In this document: positions 1 through 6,885 of the stretch, one piece after another
Layout of the letters: each line of letters begins with the position of its first letter
Numbering within the stretch: position 1 is the first letter of the stretch
Origin: DATGLE01 sp035294325
GTDB taxonomy: Bacteria > Chloroflexota > Ktedonobacteria > Ktedonobacterales > Ktedonobacteraceae
Reading direction: 5' to 3'
Length of the DNA stretch: 13,136 nucleotides
Assembly: GCA_035294325.1 (NCBI GenBank)
Contig: DATGLE010000125.1
Location: 1-13,136 of the forward strand
The notes under the pieces: generated by a model
Databases searched by the model: none
Seen by the model: only the letters and a program-made list of their open reading frames with translations
Told to the model about the DNA's origin: nothing
Program-made: the position numbers and the translations under genes

Positions 1-263
<263 letters not shown>

Positions 264-271
264 GGGAGTTG

Positions 272-326
272 CGGGATGCTGCCGAGGCATCCCGACCTTC
301 CAGGTCGATCCTCACTTTTAGTGAGG
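272..326 (+). other. 16S-tRNA spacer hairpins (rRNA leader/processing region)
   Basis: The 166-base spacer between 16S and tRNA-Ile holds three small hairpins in a row: an 8-bp stem CGGGATGC/GCATCCCG (272-279 with 287-294), a 5-bp stem GACCT/AGGTC (294-298 with 302-306), and a 6-bp stem CCTCAC/GTGAGG (310-315 with 321-326). None is followed by a T run, so they look like processing or folding elements rather than terminators. Their role is inferred from position only. Confidence 0.5.
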
Positions 327-428
327 CCCCTGACAGGTTTATCGAGGTGCGACAGCGCTAAACCGTTTCGTTGTTATCCCTTACCACTCTTGAGTTGTTC
401 GCGTATAACCTGTGCTTCCCCATCGTAA

Positions 429-502
429 GGGCTTTTAGCTCAGGTGGTTAGAGCGCAGTCCTGATAAGACTGAGGTCCCTGGTTCGAGTCCAGGAAGGCC
501 CA
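429..502 (+). tRNA. tRNA-Ile (anticodon GAT)
   Basis: A full cloverleaf can be drawn. The acceptor stem GGGCTTT (429-435) pairs with AAGGCCC (495-501), with discriminator A502. The anticodon stem CAGTC/GACTG encloses loop CTGATAA (461-467), anticodon GAT at 463-465. The T arm carries GGTTCGAGTCC. The 3' CCA is not encoded (CTC follows), so it must be added after transcription, unlike the neighbouring tRNA-Ala. A tRNA-Ile/tRNA-Ala pair in the 16S spacer is typical of bacterial rRNA operons. Confidence 0.97.
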
Positions 503-515
503 CTCCCCTTTGTGC

Positions 516-591
516 GGGGATGTAGCTTAGCTGGAAGAGCGCTGCCTTTGCACGGCAGAGGTCAGGGGTTCGAATCCCCTCATCTCCACCA
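516..591 (+). tRNA. tRNA-Ala (anticodon TGC), CCA encoded
   Basis: The acceptor stem GGGGATG (516-522) pairs with CATCTCC (581-587, one G-T wobble), with discriminator A588 and encoded CCA at 589-591. The anticodon stem CTGCC/GGCAG holds loop TTTGCAC (547-553), anticodon TGC at 549-551. The T loop GGTTCGAATCC is standard. It sits 13 bases after tRNA-Ile and about 38 bases before 5S. In an ordinary operon the 23S gene would follow at this point; here 5S follows directly. Confidence 0.97.
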
Positions 592-629
592 GGGAAAACC
601 TGTTGTGATCTGGCCTGTACATGCAGGTG

Positions 630-747
<118 letters not shown>

Positions 748-770
748 CACCCGCCTGTACAGGAGGTAAA

Positions 771-858
771 CAAGGCCAACCGGGCAGGCGCGGGCAAGAT
801 ACCAGACGAGGCCAACCGGACAAGGCCAACCGGCCAGGCGCGGGCAAGATACCAGACG
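771..858. repeat. 50-bp tandem duplication after the rRNA operon
   Basis: A 38-base unit at 771-808 returns at 821-858 with one mismatch (G784 versus C834), a period of 50 bases. A short third copy of its start (AGGCCAACCGGA) fills 809-820. The unit ends in 'AAGATACCAGACG', whose last bases also form the left foot of the adjoining hairpin. This is typical of local slippage or recombination in non-coding DNA. I see no gene here. Confidence 0.85.
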
Positions 859-916
859 GGGGCAAGCCCCGTCTCTACACCTTAGAATGTAGAGGCGGGG
901 CTTGCCCCCGTCTGGT
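851..916. repeat. 29-bp near-perfect hairpin between convergent rRNA operon and coaX
   Basis: Arms 851-879 and 888-916 are complementary over all 29 positions with one G-T wobble (T872-G895), leaving an 8-nt loop (880-887). The arms contain 'GGGGGCAAGCCCC' and its partner. Because it lies between a + strand rRNA operon and a - strand gene, it could act as a two-way transcription stop, although no T run follows either arm. It could equally be a dispersed palindromic repeat. Right after it, a 17-bp unit GGTAAGGGGCGCGGCGA is tandemly duplicated (914-930 and 931-947). Confidence 0.85.
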
Positions 917-977
917 AAGGGGCGCGGCGAGGTAAGGGGCGCGGCGAGGTTTTCATCGCCTGCCTTGCACCCATGCG

Positions 978-1763
978 TCATTTGCCGCGTAATTTCATGT
1001 AGGCCAGGCGCAGACCCTCCAGTGGCAGGTACTGGTTCACATACTGGATTTCGGGGATGAGCGGTGCCATCAATTGTGCCAGTCCGCCATGCGCGATCAC
1101 GTTGACCTTGCTATCCGCTGTAACGCCCGGTATCTCTTTCCTCAGCCGACCTATCAGCCCTTGCACCAGCCCGACATGCCCATAGATGATCCCCGATTGC
1201 ATATTCTCGGTGGTATTTTTGCCGAGGGCCGCGCGCGGCGGCGTCAGGTTCACACGATAGAGCAGCGAGGCAGCGCTACTCAATGCCTCCGCTGAGATCA
1301 TCAGGCCCGGTGCGATGGCCCCGCCCAGGAAATCCCCCTGTCTGGAAACTACGTCGAAGGTCGTGGCGGTGCTGAATGCGATGATGATGGCTGGCCCCCC
1401 GTAAAGATGATAAGCGGCCAGCGCCGTCATGATGCGGTCAGAGCCAAGCTCCCAGGGATTGTCAACCAGCAGGTTGATGCCGAGGTCCAGTGTGTGATTG
1501 ATGACGAATGCCTCTTTGCCGCAGTAGCGCAGCGCGAGATCCTGAAAGACGGGCGTCAGAGGAGGAACAACGCTGGATATAATAATATCGTCAACGGAGG
1601 TGAGATGATGACCAGCGTGGCGCATCAAATCGCTCAATACCATCGCGTACTCGTCGGTGGTGCGCTGCCGCGCGGTTGAGACGACCCAGTGGTGCTGCAT
1701 CGTCTCGCTGTGATAGAGGCCGAATTTGATGTTTGTGTTACTGATGTCAATGGCAAGCAGCAT
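978..1763 (-). CDS. coaX: Type III pantothenate kinase (CoaX) with variant active-site motifs
   Basis: The 261-residue protein has the normal length for CoaX, which phosphorylates pantothenate with ATP in the first step of coenzyme A synthesis, in the cytoplasm. Recognised family blocks: N-terminal phosphate loop DISNTN (6-11), 'IIISSVVPPL' (60-69), 'ELGSDR' (105-110), 'STATTFDVV' (131-139), 'LGGAIAPGL' (146-154), 'GKNT' (181-184), 'MQSG' (188-191), 'HGGLA' (225-229). Compared with the usual DxGNT, GADR and DFGT motifs it reads DISNT, GSDR and AFST, so an Asp becomes Ala129 and three small residues become Ser. Asp6 and Asp109 are kept. The ATG has an AGGAG ribosome site about 10 bases upstream. 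It starts 26 bases after the stop of the membrane protein gene, so the two are probably cotranscribed. Family assignment is firm; activity is uncertain. Confidence 0.93.
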   Translation of the reverse strand: MLLAIDISNTNIKFGLYHSETMQHHWVVSTARQRTTDEYAMVLSDLMRHAGHHLTSVDDIIISSVVPPLTPVFQDLALRYCGKEAFVINHTLDLGINLLVDNPWELGSDRIMTALAAYHLYGGPAIIIAFSTATTFDVVSRQGDFLGGAIAPGLMISAEALSSAASLLYRVNLTPPRAALGKNTTENMQSGIIYGHVGLVQGLIGRLRKEIPGVTADSKVNVIAHGGLAQLMAPLIPEIQYVNQYLPLEGLRLAYMKLRGK

Positions 1764-1789
1764 GGATGGCTTCTCCTACGAATCTGTCT

Positions 1790-2467
1790 CTACCTGACAA
1801 GCTGTTGGACGGCGGCAGCGTATTGTTTGAGGAGTGCGGCGATGGTGAAGGGATCGCCATATGCCGAGTCATTAACGACGGTCACTTCACGGTTGGTGCG
1901 CGTGTCGATGAAGGCCAGCGAGGTCGGTGTGCGCATGCGCTTGCGACGCCAGCGCGAACCTGAAGGCACGAAGCCGCGCCCAAAGAAGAAGGCTGCGGCA
2001 TTCTCACCTACCCCCGGCACCTGGCGAACGTTGTCCTGGCCGGAGGGATCGCGGTCAGGCGGGGGCACGCCGCGTGCCGTGACATGGCGTATATTTATCA
2101 ACGGCACATGGATGATTTTCTTGCCCTCTTGCTTCACAAAGTCTTCGGGTGTGACGACGATGAGATGCCTGTCCATGTGCCTCAGACGCAACAGGTCGGT
2201 GATAAAGGTCCATATACTGCCCAGTCCGATGAACAGGCATACGCCCAGTATGATGGTCGTAATAACGGCGGCAAAGACGCCGTGCTGGTAGTTTACGGGG
2301 ATCACAATGTTGGCGATGACGACAAACAGTCCCAGTCCGACGATGATGCCGAAGATCCAGCCGATCATGCCGACGATCAGCTTGTTGCGCAGGATTGGAA
2401 ACACCAGCCAGTCATCAGGGATCTCGTTGCCTGCCCTGGCCCGCTCGAGTATCTCTTCTGCTTCCAT
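1790..2467 (-). CDS. Two-helix membrane protein with PH-like domain, function unknown
   Basis: I do not recognise a named family. Visible structure in 225 residues: a charged N-terminus (1-29), two hydrophobic helices (about 30-56 and 63-90), then a soluble part. The segment after the second helix ('HLIVVTPEDFVKQEGKKIIHVPLINIRHV', 101-129, a strand-turn-strand pattern) resembles bacterial PH-like domains found in membrane-anchored proteins; this is an inference. Residues 133-180 are Pro/Gly/Arg-rich, probably a flexible cytoplasmic loop, followed by another strand pair (183-198) and a C-terminal helix. The start is chosen for its AAAGGAG site 11 bases upstream of ATG. It is the first gene of a likely two-gene operon with coaX, but nothing ties it functionally to CoA synthesis. 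Confidence 0.8.
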   Translation of the reverse strand: MEAEEILERARAGNEIPDDWLVFPILRNKLIVGMIGWIFGIIVGLGLFVVIANIVIPVNYQHGVFAAVITTIILGVCLFIGLGSIWTFITDLLRLRHMDRHLIVVTPEDFVKQEGKKIIHVPLINIRHVTARGVPPPDRDPSGQDNVRQVPGVGENAAAFFFGRGFVPSGSRWRRKRMRTPTSLAFIDTRTNREVTVVNDSAYGDPFTIAALLKQYAAAVQQLVR

Positions 2468-2520
2468 TGAATTGAACGCTCCTTTGAGTCTCTGTTGGGA
2501 ATCTTTCCTGTCGCCTGTCT

Positions 2521-2532
2521 CTTATTATAGCA
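2521..2532 (-). promoter_or_regulatory. Extended -10 promoter of the membrane protein-coaX operon
   Basis: Reading the minus strand, TGCTATAAT lies at 2532-2524: a perfect TATAAT box with the TGn extension. No good -35 box lies 16-18 bases further upstream (the place is an A run), as expected for an extended -10 promoter. The start codon at 2467 is about 50 bases downstream. The same TGn-TATAAT arrangement occurs before cmk. Confidence 0.55.
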
Positions 2533-2585
2533 TGTATGAGGCGGGCTTTTTTGTTCTACTGCTCACGCCTGCGGCGCTCGCAAAG

Positions 2586-2646
2586 GGACGATGGGGCACA
2601 GCCCTCCCTGGCGCCTCGCGCCAGGGAGGGCTGTGCCCCATCGTCC
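2586..2646. repeat. Perfect 29-bp palindrome, 3-nt loop
   Basis: Arms 2586-2614 and 2618-2646 are exactly complementary over 29 bases around the loop CTC. Just before it (2566-2576) lies a small GC palindrome CGCC-TGC-GGCG followed by an A-rich linker, the same layout as beside other long palindromes here. It sits upstream of divergent genes, so it is not an obvious terminator. The right arm doubles as the start of the first 54-bp repeat. Confidence 0.9.
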
Positions 2647-2839
2647 GGCGCTGGCGGGGGAGAGGGGCCTGCATCTTCTGTATATATTGTGGAAAATGCG
2701 CGAAGAGCGGGAGGGCTGTGCTTCGTGGTCGGGCGCTGGCGGGGGAGAGGGGCCTGCATCTTCTAGATTGTGGTGCCTCGCGCCAGGGAGGGCTGTGCTT
2801 CGTGGTCGGGCGCTGGCCGGGGAGAGGGGCCTGCATCTT
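2624..2839. repeat. Three 54-bp direct repeats
   Basis: A unit beginning GGGAGGGCTGTGC and ending GGGGCCTGCATCTT occurs at 2624-2677, 2709-2762 and 2786-2839. Copies 2 and 3 differ by a single base; copy 1 differs mainly in its middle (CCCATCGTCC for TTCGTGGTCG). Spacers are 31 and 23 bases and unrelated to each other. The second spacer repeats GCCTCGCGCCA from the hairpin at 2586-2646. The first spacer (about 2688-2705) holds TTGTGGAAAATGCGCGAAG, a half copy of the palindrome arm seen at 6701-6720. All frames through this block are repeat-derived and I see no gene. Confidence 0.85.
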
Positions 2840-2894
2840 ATAAATTATATATTATAAAAATGTGTGAAGCACATTTTTATAATATATAATTTAT
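2840..2894. repeat. AT-rich 25-bp palindrome next to a GC palindrome
   Basis: Arms 2840-2864 and 2870-2894 are perfectly complementary over 25 bases around TGAAG. Apart from the central ATGTG/CACAT it is almost only A and T, in sharp contrast to the GC-rich surroundings. Five bases later a 17-base palindrome (2900-2916) reads, on the minus strand, GCGCGGCTGCGCCGCGC, identical to 6665-6681 beside another long palindrome. The block ends exactly where the promoter of the helicase fusion begins, so it may insulate or help melt that promoter (inference). Confidence 0.88.
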
Positions 2895-2916
2895 TTACTG
2901 CGCGGCGCAGCCGCGC

Positions 2917-2957
2917 TTGTGGCAAAAGAACAGGTGTGCTATGATGGTCACACCTGT
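2917..2957 (+). promoter_or_regulatory. Promoter with operator-like inverted repeat before the helicase fusion
   Basis: A -35-like TTGTGG (2917-2922) and a -10 box TATGAT (2940-2945) stand exactly 17 bases apart. The -10 box lies inside the 10-base spacer of a perfect inverted repeat, ACAGGTGTG (2930-2938) and CACACCTGT (2949-2957). A dimeric repressor bound there would block the promoter. The arms do not match the classical LexA boxes (GAAC-N4-GTTC or CTGT-N8-ACAG) nor the DdrO motif as I recall it. Transcription would start near 2952, which favours the ATG at 2995 as the protein start. Confidence 0.6.
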
Positions 2958-2994
2958 CAATTACCGGGGAGACCATCTCAGAGAGTGTCGTCTT

Positions 2995-5900
2995 ATGGAC
3001 CATCGCATGCGCATAACAGCAGAGGCAGCCGCGCGCCTGCTCCTGCGACATTTCCAGCAGGAGTGCCCGCAGTGGAGCGACGAGCAAACTCCGCTCGATG
3101 AGATCGTGTCCTGGCTTGGCCTGCATGTCGCAACCTTCTATCCCGAAGATTACCAGGAGGGCACCTACGGCTTCGTCGATCCCGACGAAGACGAGAACCT
3201 CATCTGGCTCCGCCGCGACCTGCCGGAGACGCTCCGGCGCTTCACCCTGGCGCACGAACTGGGGCATGTGGTCCTGCATTCGCGGCGTAACGAGCGTGTA
3301 CAGGACCTGCTGAGCGAGCTACACCTGCCCGCTGCGGGCATCGCGCTGGCGGAGGATATGCCCGCGCTCTCGCGTGATGATCCTTGCCAGGAGGACGATG
3401 TAGCACAGCAGGTGGCCGGATTGCTCGATCAGGAGCAGTTTCAGGAGGCGCTCGGCATCGGCGAGAGCTACGATCCGCGCAGCCAGCGCGAACTGGCGGC
3501 CAACATCTTCGCCGCCGAGTTGCTGATGCCCATTGAACGCGTGCGCGATCTCTACCTGGTCCGGCGCGTCGCCCCGGGCAAACTGGCCGGCCTCTTCGCC
3601 GTCTCCCAGGCTGCTCTGCTCAACCGGCTGTCGGGACTGCTCAAGGAGCCTGCACTCTCTGTCTCGATACCCGCCGTCCCTGTAGCGGAGCCGGCCCCGG
3701 CGCGCACACGCTACGACGAATTTCAGCAGGCTGCGATTGAGGCTCCCACCCCGGCGCTGATCGTGGCGGGGCCGGGCAGCGGCAAAACCAGCACGCTGAT
3801 CGGGCGTGTGGAGTACCTGGTGCATACGCTCGGCGTACAGCCGGAGCATATCCTGGCGCTGACCTTCTCGCGCAAAGCAGCCCGCGAGATGGAGGAGCGC
3901 TTGAGCCTGGCGCTCGGCGGCGCGGATCGACTCCCCAGAGTCAGCACCTTCCACGCCTTCTGCGCCGACCTGCTGCGCCAGCAGGCCGCGCTGGCGGGCC
4001 TGCGTCCTGACTTCTCTTTGATCGACGAGGCGGAGGGCTATTTCCTTTTACGGCAACTGGCCGATGAGATGCAGCTCCGCCACTATCAGAAGCTGCAAGC
4101 GCCAGCCTACTATTTCCCCGATATACTCAAAGCTATCTCGCGCGCGAAAGATGAGCTTATCGATCCTCATGAGTACGCGCGCCTGGCACGGCGCATGCTG
4201 GAACTGGCTCAGGACGAAGAGGAGACGCAGCGGGCGGAGAAGGCGCTGGAGGTTGCGCGCGTCTATGCGCTGTATGAGCAGGGGCTGCAACGGCGGGGGG
4301 ATAGCGACTTCGGCGGCCTGCTTGTCCTGGCTATCAGGCTGCTGCGCGAACATCCAGAAATATTGCGTGAGCAGCAGGAGAAATATCAGCACATCCTCGT
4401 CGATGAATTTCAGGATGTCAATCGCGCCAGCGGCGTGCTGCTGCGCGAACTGGCGGGCGCCGGGCGGCGTGTATGGGTGGTCGGGGATGCGAACCAGGCG
4501 ATCTACAGTTTTCGCGGCGCCTCTCCCGCCAACATCACCAATTTTACTTCCGACTTTCCCGGCGCGCGCGTGCTCCCGCTTGCCCGCAATTATCGCTCGC
4601 GTCCCGATCTCGTCACGCTCGCGGAGACGTTCCGCTGCGCACTGTTGGAGGTGGAGCAGAAGCCGGGGAAGAATCAGCCGGTGCGCCCCGGCGAGACCGG
4701 CGCCTATGTCACGCTGGCGAAGGCGGCGGACGAGGCGAGCGAGATGGCCGGACTCATCCAGGATATACGCCGTAAACACGCCTCAGGCTATGCCTACAGG
4801 GATATGGTCATACTCTGCCGCACGCGGGCGCAGGCGAGGAAGATCACGCGCATGCTGGCGGCGGCTGACCTGCCCGTCATCGAGCGCGGCGGCATGCTTG
4901 AGCAGGAGCATGTGAAAGACGCGCTCTCGATTGTCCTCCTGCTGGCGAACCCCGGCGGCATGGGCCTCCTGCGCGCCGCACGCCTGCCGGAACATCCTCT
5001 CTCCCAGGATGATATCGAAGCCGTGCTGCTGGCAGCCCGCCAGCAGAAGACCAGCCCCGGCGCGCTGCTCTTCGACGGCGCGGCTCCGCTCGGTATGAGC
5101 GTGCCGGGGCGCCACGCCTTCAACCGTCTCAGCGAGATCGTGCAGGCATTGCTCGGCGCGCCCGATATCTGGTCGCTGCTCGCTCAGTACCTGCTCGTGG
5201 AGACCTCGCTGGTACGCGACCTGCTCTGCAACAGAGAGAACAAGCAGGCGGCCGCGATGCTCGCCGATTACGATGCTCTGCTGCGCCTGGCACGGCACTA
5301 CGACCAGCAGCAACTTCGCTTGCGGCAAAGGGAGCAGGAGGACGAGCCGGGGCCGGTGGAGCGCGCGAAGGGCTTTCTTGAGTATCTCAGTCTGCTGGTA
5401 CTGCTGCGCCAGGATGGCAACTCGCGCCAGGGAGCGGAGGACAGCGCGGAGGCGCAGGCCGATATTATTCGCGTCATGACCGTGCACGCAAGCAAGGGAC
5501 TGGAGTTTCCCGTCGTCTACCTGCCCGGCCTGGCGCAGCGTCGTTTTCCCGCGCAGGCGCGCTCCAGCTCCGTCGAGCCGCCGGAGGGCATGCTCGCCCC
5601 GGAGAGCGTGGGCGGCACGGCGCACGAGAGCGGGGAGGCGTGCCTCTTTTACGTGGGGGTAACGCGGGCGCGCGATCACCTCGTGCTCAGTTATAGTGAG
5701 CGCTACGGCAAGCTCAAATATAAGCGCTCGCCCTATCTCGATACGCTGGAGGCTGGCCTGTCTGCTGAACGACTCGCGCTGCTGCATTGGGACGCGCGGA
5801 CGGTGGGCGCGCCTCCCGAAATTGAGCAGCAGATCACGCAGAGTTCGCAGCCGGGCGAGGAATTTATCGCCGCGATGAAGCCAGCGACGTTGAGCGCCTC

Positions 5901-6630
5901 GGCTATCGAGTCCTATCATCGCTGCCCGCGCCAGTATCTCTACGGGACGATCTACCACTTTGAGAACGAGGCCGACGCCTATCAGCTTTTCTGGCAGGCC
6001 ACGCAGCGCACGCTGGAGGCCCTGCGCGGGCGCGTCGGCCAGGGCAAGACCCCGGCCGACGGTGAGCAGTCGCAGCGGGCGCTGCCAACGCAGCAGGAGG
6101 TGCAGGAGCTATACAGCCGGCACTGGCTGGAACTGGGTGGGCAGAGCGTGCCCTTTGCCGCCATGTACGAGGAGCATGGGCGCGCGGTGGCGGAGGCGCT
6201 GCGGCGCAAGCTGACCACGCAGGAGGATGTGAACTGGGAGGTGCGTTCAAGCTATAACGTGGACGTGGCGGGTAAAACAGTGCATGTGACGATAGATCGC
6301 GTCGAGACCTCCGCTCAGGTTGGCGAGCCGGTCAGGTTTGTACGCGCCCGCTTTGGCAGGCGCAAAGATAAGCCGCCTGCTGAACTGCGCGAACTCTTCT
6401 ATACGCTCGTTTACCGTCAACTGCACCCCGGGCAGCCCGTCGAGCTGCACAGCCACAATTTGAGCACGGGTGAGGTGCAGCCGATCAGATTGACGCCCAG
6501 GAAGGAGCAGAGCCTTTATGACGAGATCGAGCAGAGTATCGATGGCCTGGAGCGCAACCACTATCCTCCGCAGCCGGCGGAGCCATTTCGCTGTCCCGCC
6601 TGCCCATTCTTTATGATTTGCCCCGCATAA
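2995..6630 (+). CDS. ImmA/IrrE protease - UvrD/AddA-type helicase - Fe-S PD-(D/E)XK fusion protein
   Basis: One open frame of 1211 residues (from ATG 2995) carries three modules. Residues 1-215 are an ImmA/IrrE (M78/DUF955) metalloprotease: FTLAHELGH with zinc ligands H87 and H91 and catalytic E88, the second block 'ELAANIFAAELLMP' (166-179) with a likely third ligand E166, then an HTH-like tail (193-215). Residues 240-905 are a complete SF1A helicase: Q motif near 240-248, Walker A GPGSGKT (259-265), motif Ia 'LTFSRKAAREM' (289-299), DEFQD (470-474), 'GDANQAIYSFRGA' (497-509), NYRS (532-535), 'MTVHASKGLEF' (828-838), 'YVGVTRARDHLVLS' (886-899). Residues 964-1211 resemble the AddB/Cas4 Fe-S nuclease: Cys977, then Cys1200-x2-Cys1203-x5-Cys1209. 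Nuclease residues are mostly lost (Gln1004 for His; 'VRARFG' for DxK; Asp1101 kept). The frame is open back to TTG 2917, but that start would overlap the promoter; ATG 2995 has a partial site GAGAG 9 bases upstream. Likely role: DNA repair or defence with coupled repressor cleavage (inference). Confidence 0.93.
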   Translation: MDHRMRITAEAAARLLLRHFQQECPQWSDEQTPLDEIVSWLGLHVATFYPEDYQEGTYGFVDPDEDENLIWLRRDLPETLRRFTLAHELGHVVLHSRRNERVQDLLSELHLPAAGIALAEDMPALSRDDPCQEDDVAQQVAGLLDQEQFQEALGIGESYDPRSQRELAANIFAAELLMPIERVRDLYLVRRVAPGKLAGLFAVSQAALLNRLSGLLKEPALSVSIPAVPVAEPAPARTRYDEFQQAAIEAPTPALIVAGPGSGKTSTLIGRVEYLVHTLGVQPEHILALTFSRKAAREMEERLSLALGGADRLPRVSTFHAFCADLLRQQAALAGLRPDFSLIDEAEGYFLLRQLADEMQLRHYQKLQAPAYYFPDILKAISRAKDELIDPHEYARLARRMLELAQDEEETQRAEKALEVARVYALYEQGLQRRGDSDFGGLLVLAIRLLREHPEILREQQEKYQHILVDEFQDVNRASGVLLRELAGAGRRVWVVGDANQAIYSFRGASPANITNFTSDFPGARVLPLARNYRSRPDLVTLAETFRCALLEVEQKPGKNQPVRPGETGAYVTLAKAADEASEMAGLIQDIRRKHASGYAYRDMVILCRTRAQARKITRMLAAADLPVIERGGMLEQEHVKDALSIVLLLANPGGMGLLRAARLPEHPLSQDDIEAVLLAARQQKTSPGALLFDGAAPLGMSVPGRHAFNRLSEIVQALLGAPDIWSLLAQYLLVETSLVRDLLCNRENKQAAAMLADYDALLRLARHYDQQQLRLRQREQEDEPGPVERAKGFLEYLSLLVLLRQDGNSRQGAEDSAEAQADIIRVMTVHASKGLEFPVVYLPGLAQRRFPAQARSSSVEPPEGMLAPESVGGTAHESGEACLFYVGVTRARDHLVLSYSERYGKLKYKRSPYLDTLEAGLSAERLALLHWDARTVGAPPEIEQQITQSSQPGEEFIAAMKPATLSASAIESYHRCPRQYLYGTIYHFENEADAYQLFWQATQRTLEALRGRVGQGKTPADGEQSQRALPTQQEVQELYSRHWLELGGQSVPFAAMYEEHGRAVAEALRRKLTTQEDVNWEVRSSYNVDVAGKTVHVTIDRVETSAQVGEPVRFVRARFGRRKDKPPAELRELFYTLVYRQLHPGQPVELHSHNLSTGEVQPIRLTPRKEQSLYDEIEQSIDGLERNHYPPQPAEPFRCPACPFFMICPA

Positions 6631-6664
6631 AGAAAGGATGATATAGTATCCCCGGAGTTGATTC

Positions 6665-6750
6665 GCGCGGCTGCGCCGCGCCAAAAAGAGAGGCTGTGTT
6701 GTGTGGAAAAGATGCGCGGAGCGCATCTTTTCCACACAACACAGCCTCTC
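6665..6750. repeat. Short GC palindrome plus perfect 30-bp palindrome (first copy)
   Basis: A 7-bp GC palindrome (6665-6681, GCGCGGC-TGC-GCCGCGC) is followed after six A-rich bases by a perfect 30-bp stem, arms 6688-6717 and 6721-6750, loop GGA. Its core ATGCGCGGAGCGCAT is nearly the same as in the second copy at 6886-6944. It lies 34 bases after the stop of the helicase fusion, so transcripts could end here, though no T run follows. Together with the next entries it fills the 357-base gap 6631-6987, where I see no gene. Confidence 0.9.
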
Positions 6751-6870
6751 GAAGAGGATGGGCGAGCGTGGCGGCTTCGATATACAAGGGTGAGATTGTG
6801 GTACGAGAGAGGAGCGGGGCGCATGATGGCCTCTGGCAGCCTCTCGAAGAGGATGGGCGAGCGTGGCGGC
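6742..6870. repeat. 34-bp direct repeat, two copies 95 bases apart
   Basis: A 34-base unit beginning CAGCCTCTCGAAGAGGATGG occurs identically at 6742-6775 and 6837-6870. The first copy overlaps the right arm of the palindrome at 6688-6750. The unit contains the small palindrome CCTCTCGAAGAGG. After the second copy, a GC palindrome variant and an A run lead into the second long palindrome. The whole 6665-6970 segment therefore looks like two related units that have diverged. Confidence 0.88.
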
Positions 6871-6885
6871 CGCGCCGCGCAAAAA

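Noticed and set aside
2624..2839. Possible CRISPR array because of regularly repeated units
   Set aside because: Only three units of 54 bp, spacers of 31 and 23 bases that contain repeat fragments, and no cas gene in the window.
2525..2857. Several open frames of 67-178 codons on both strands in the repeat block
   Set aside because: Their codons come from 54-bp repeats and a palindrome read in different frames, with no ribosome site and no recognisable domain.
2917..2994. TTG start at 2917 or ATG at 2941/2944 for the helicase fusion
   Set aside because: They would place the N-terminus over the -35/-10 elements and the inverted repeat; the ImmA-like domain begins just after ATG 2995.
4783..5958. 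A 391-codon minus-strand open frame inside the helicase
   Set aside because: It is a shadow of the helicase coding sequence; the + strand motifs are unmistakable.
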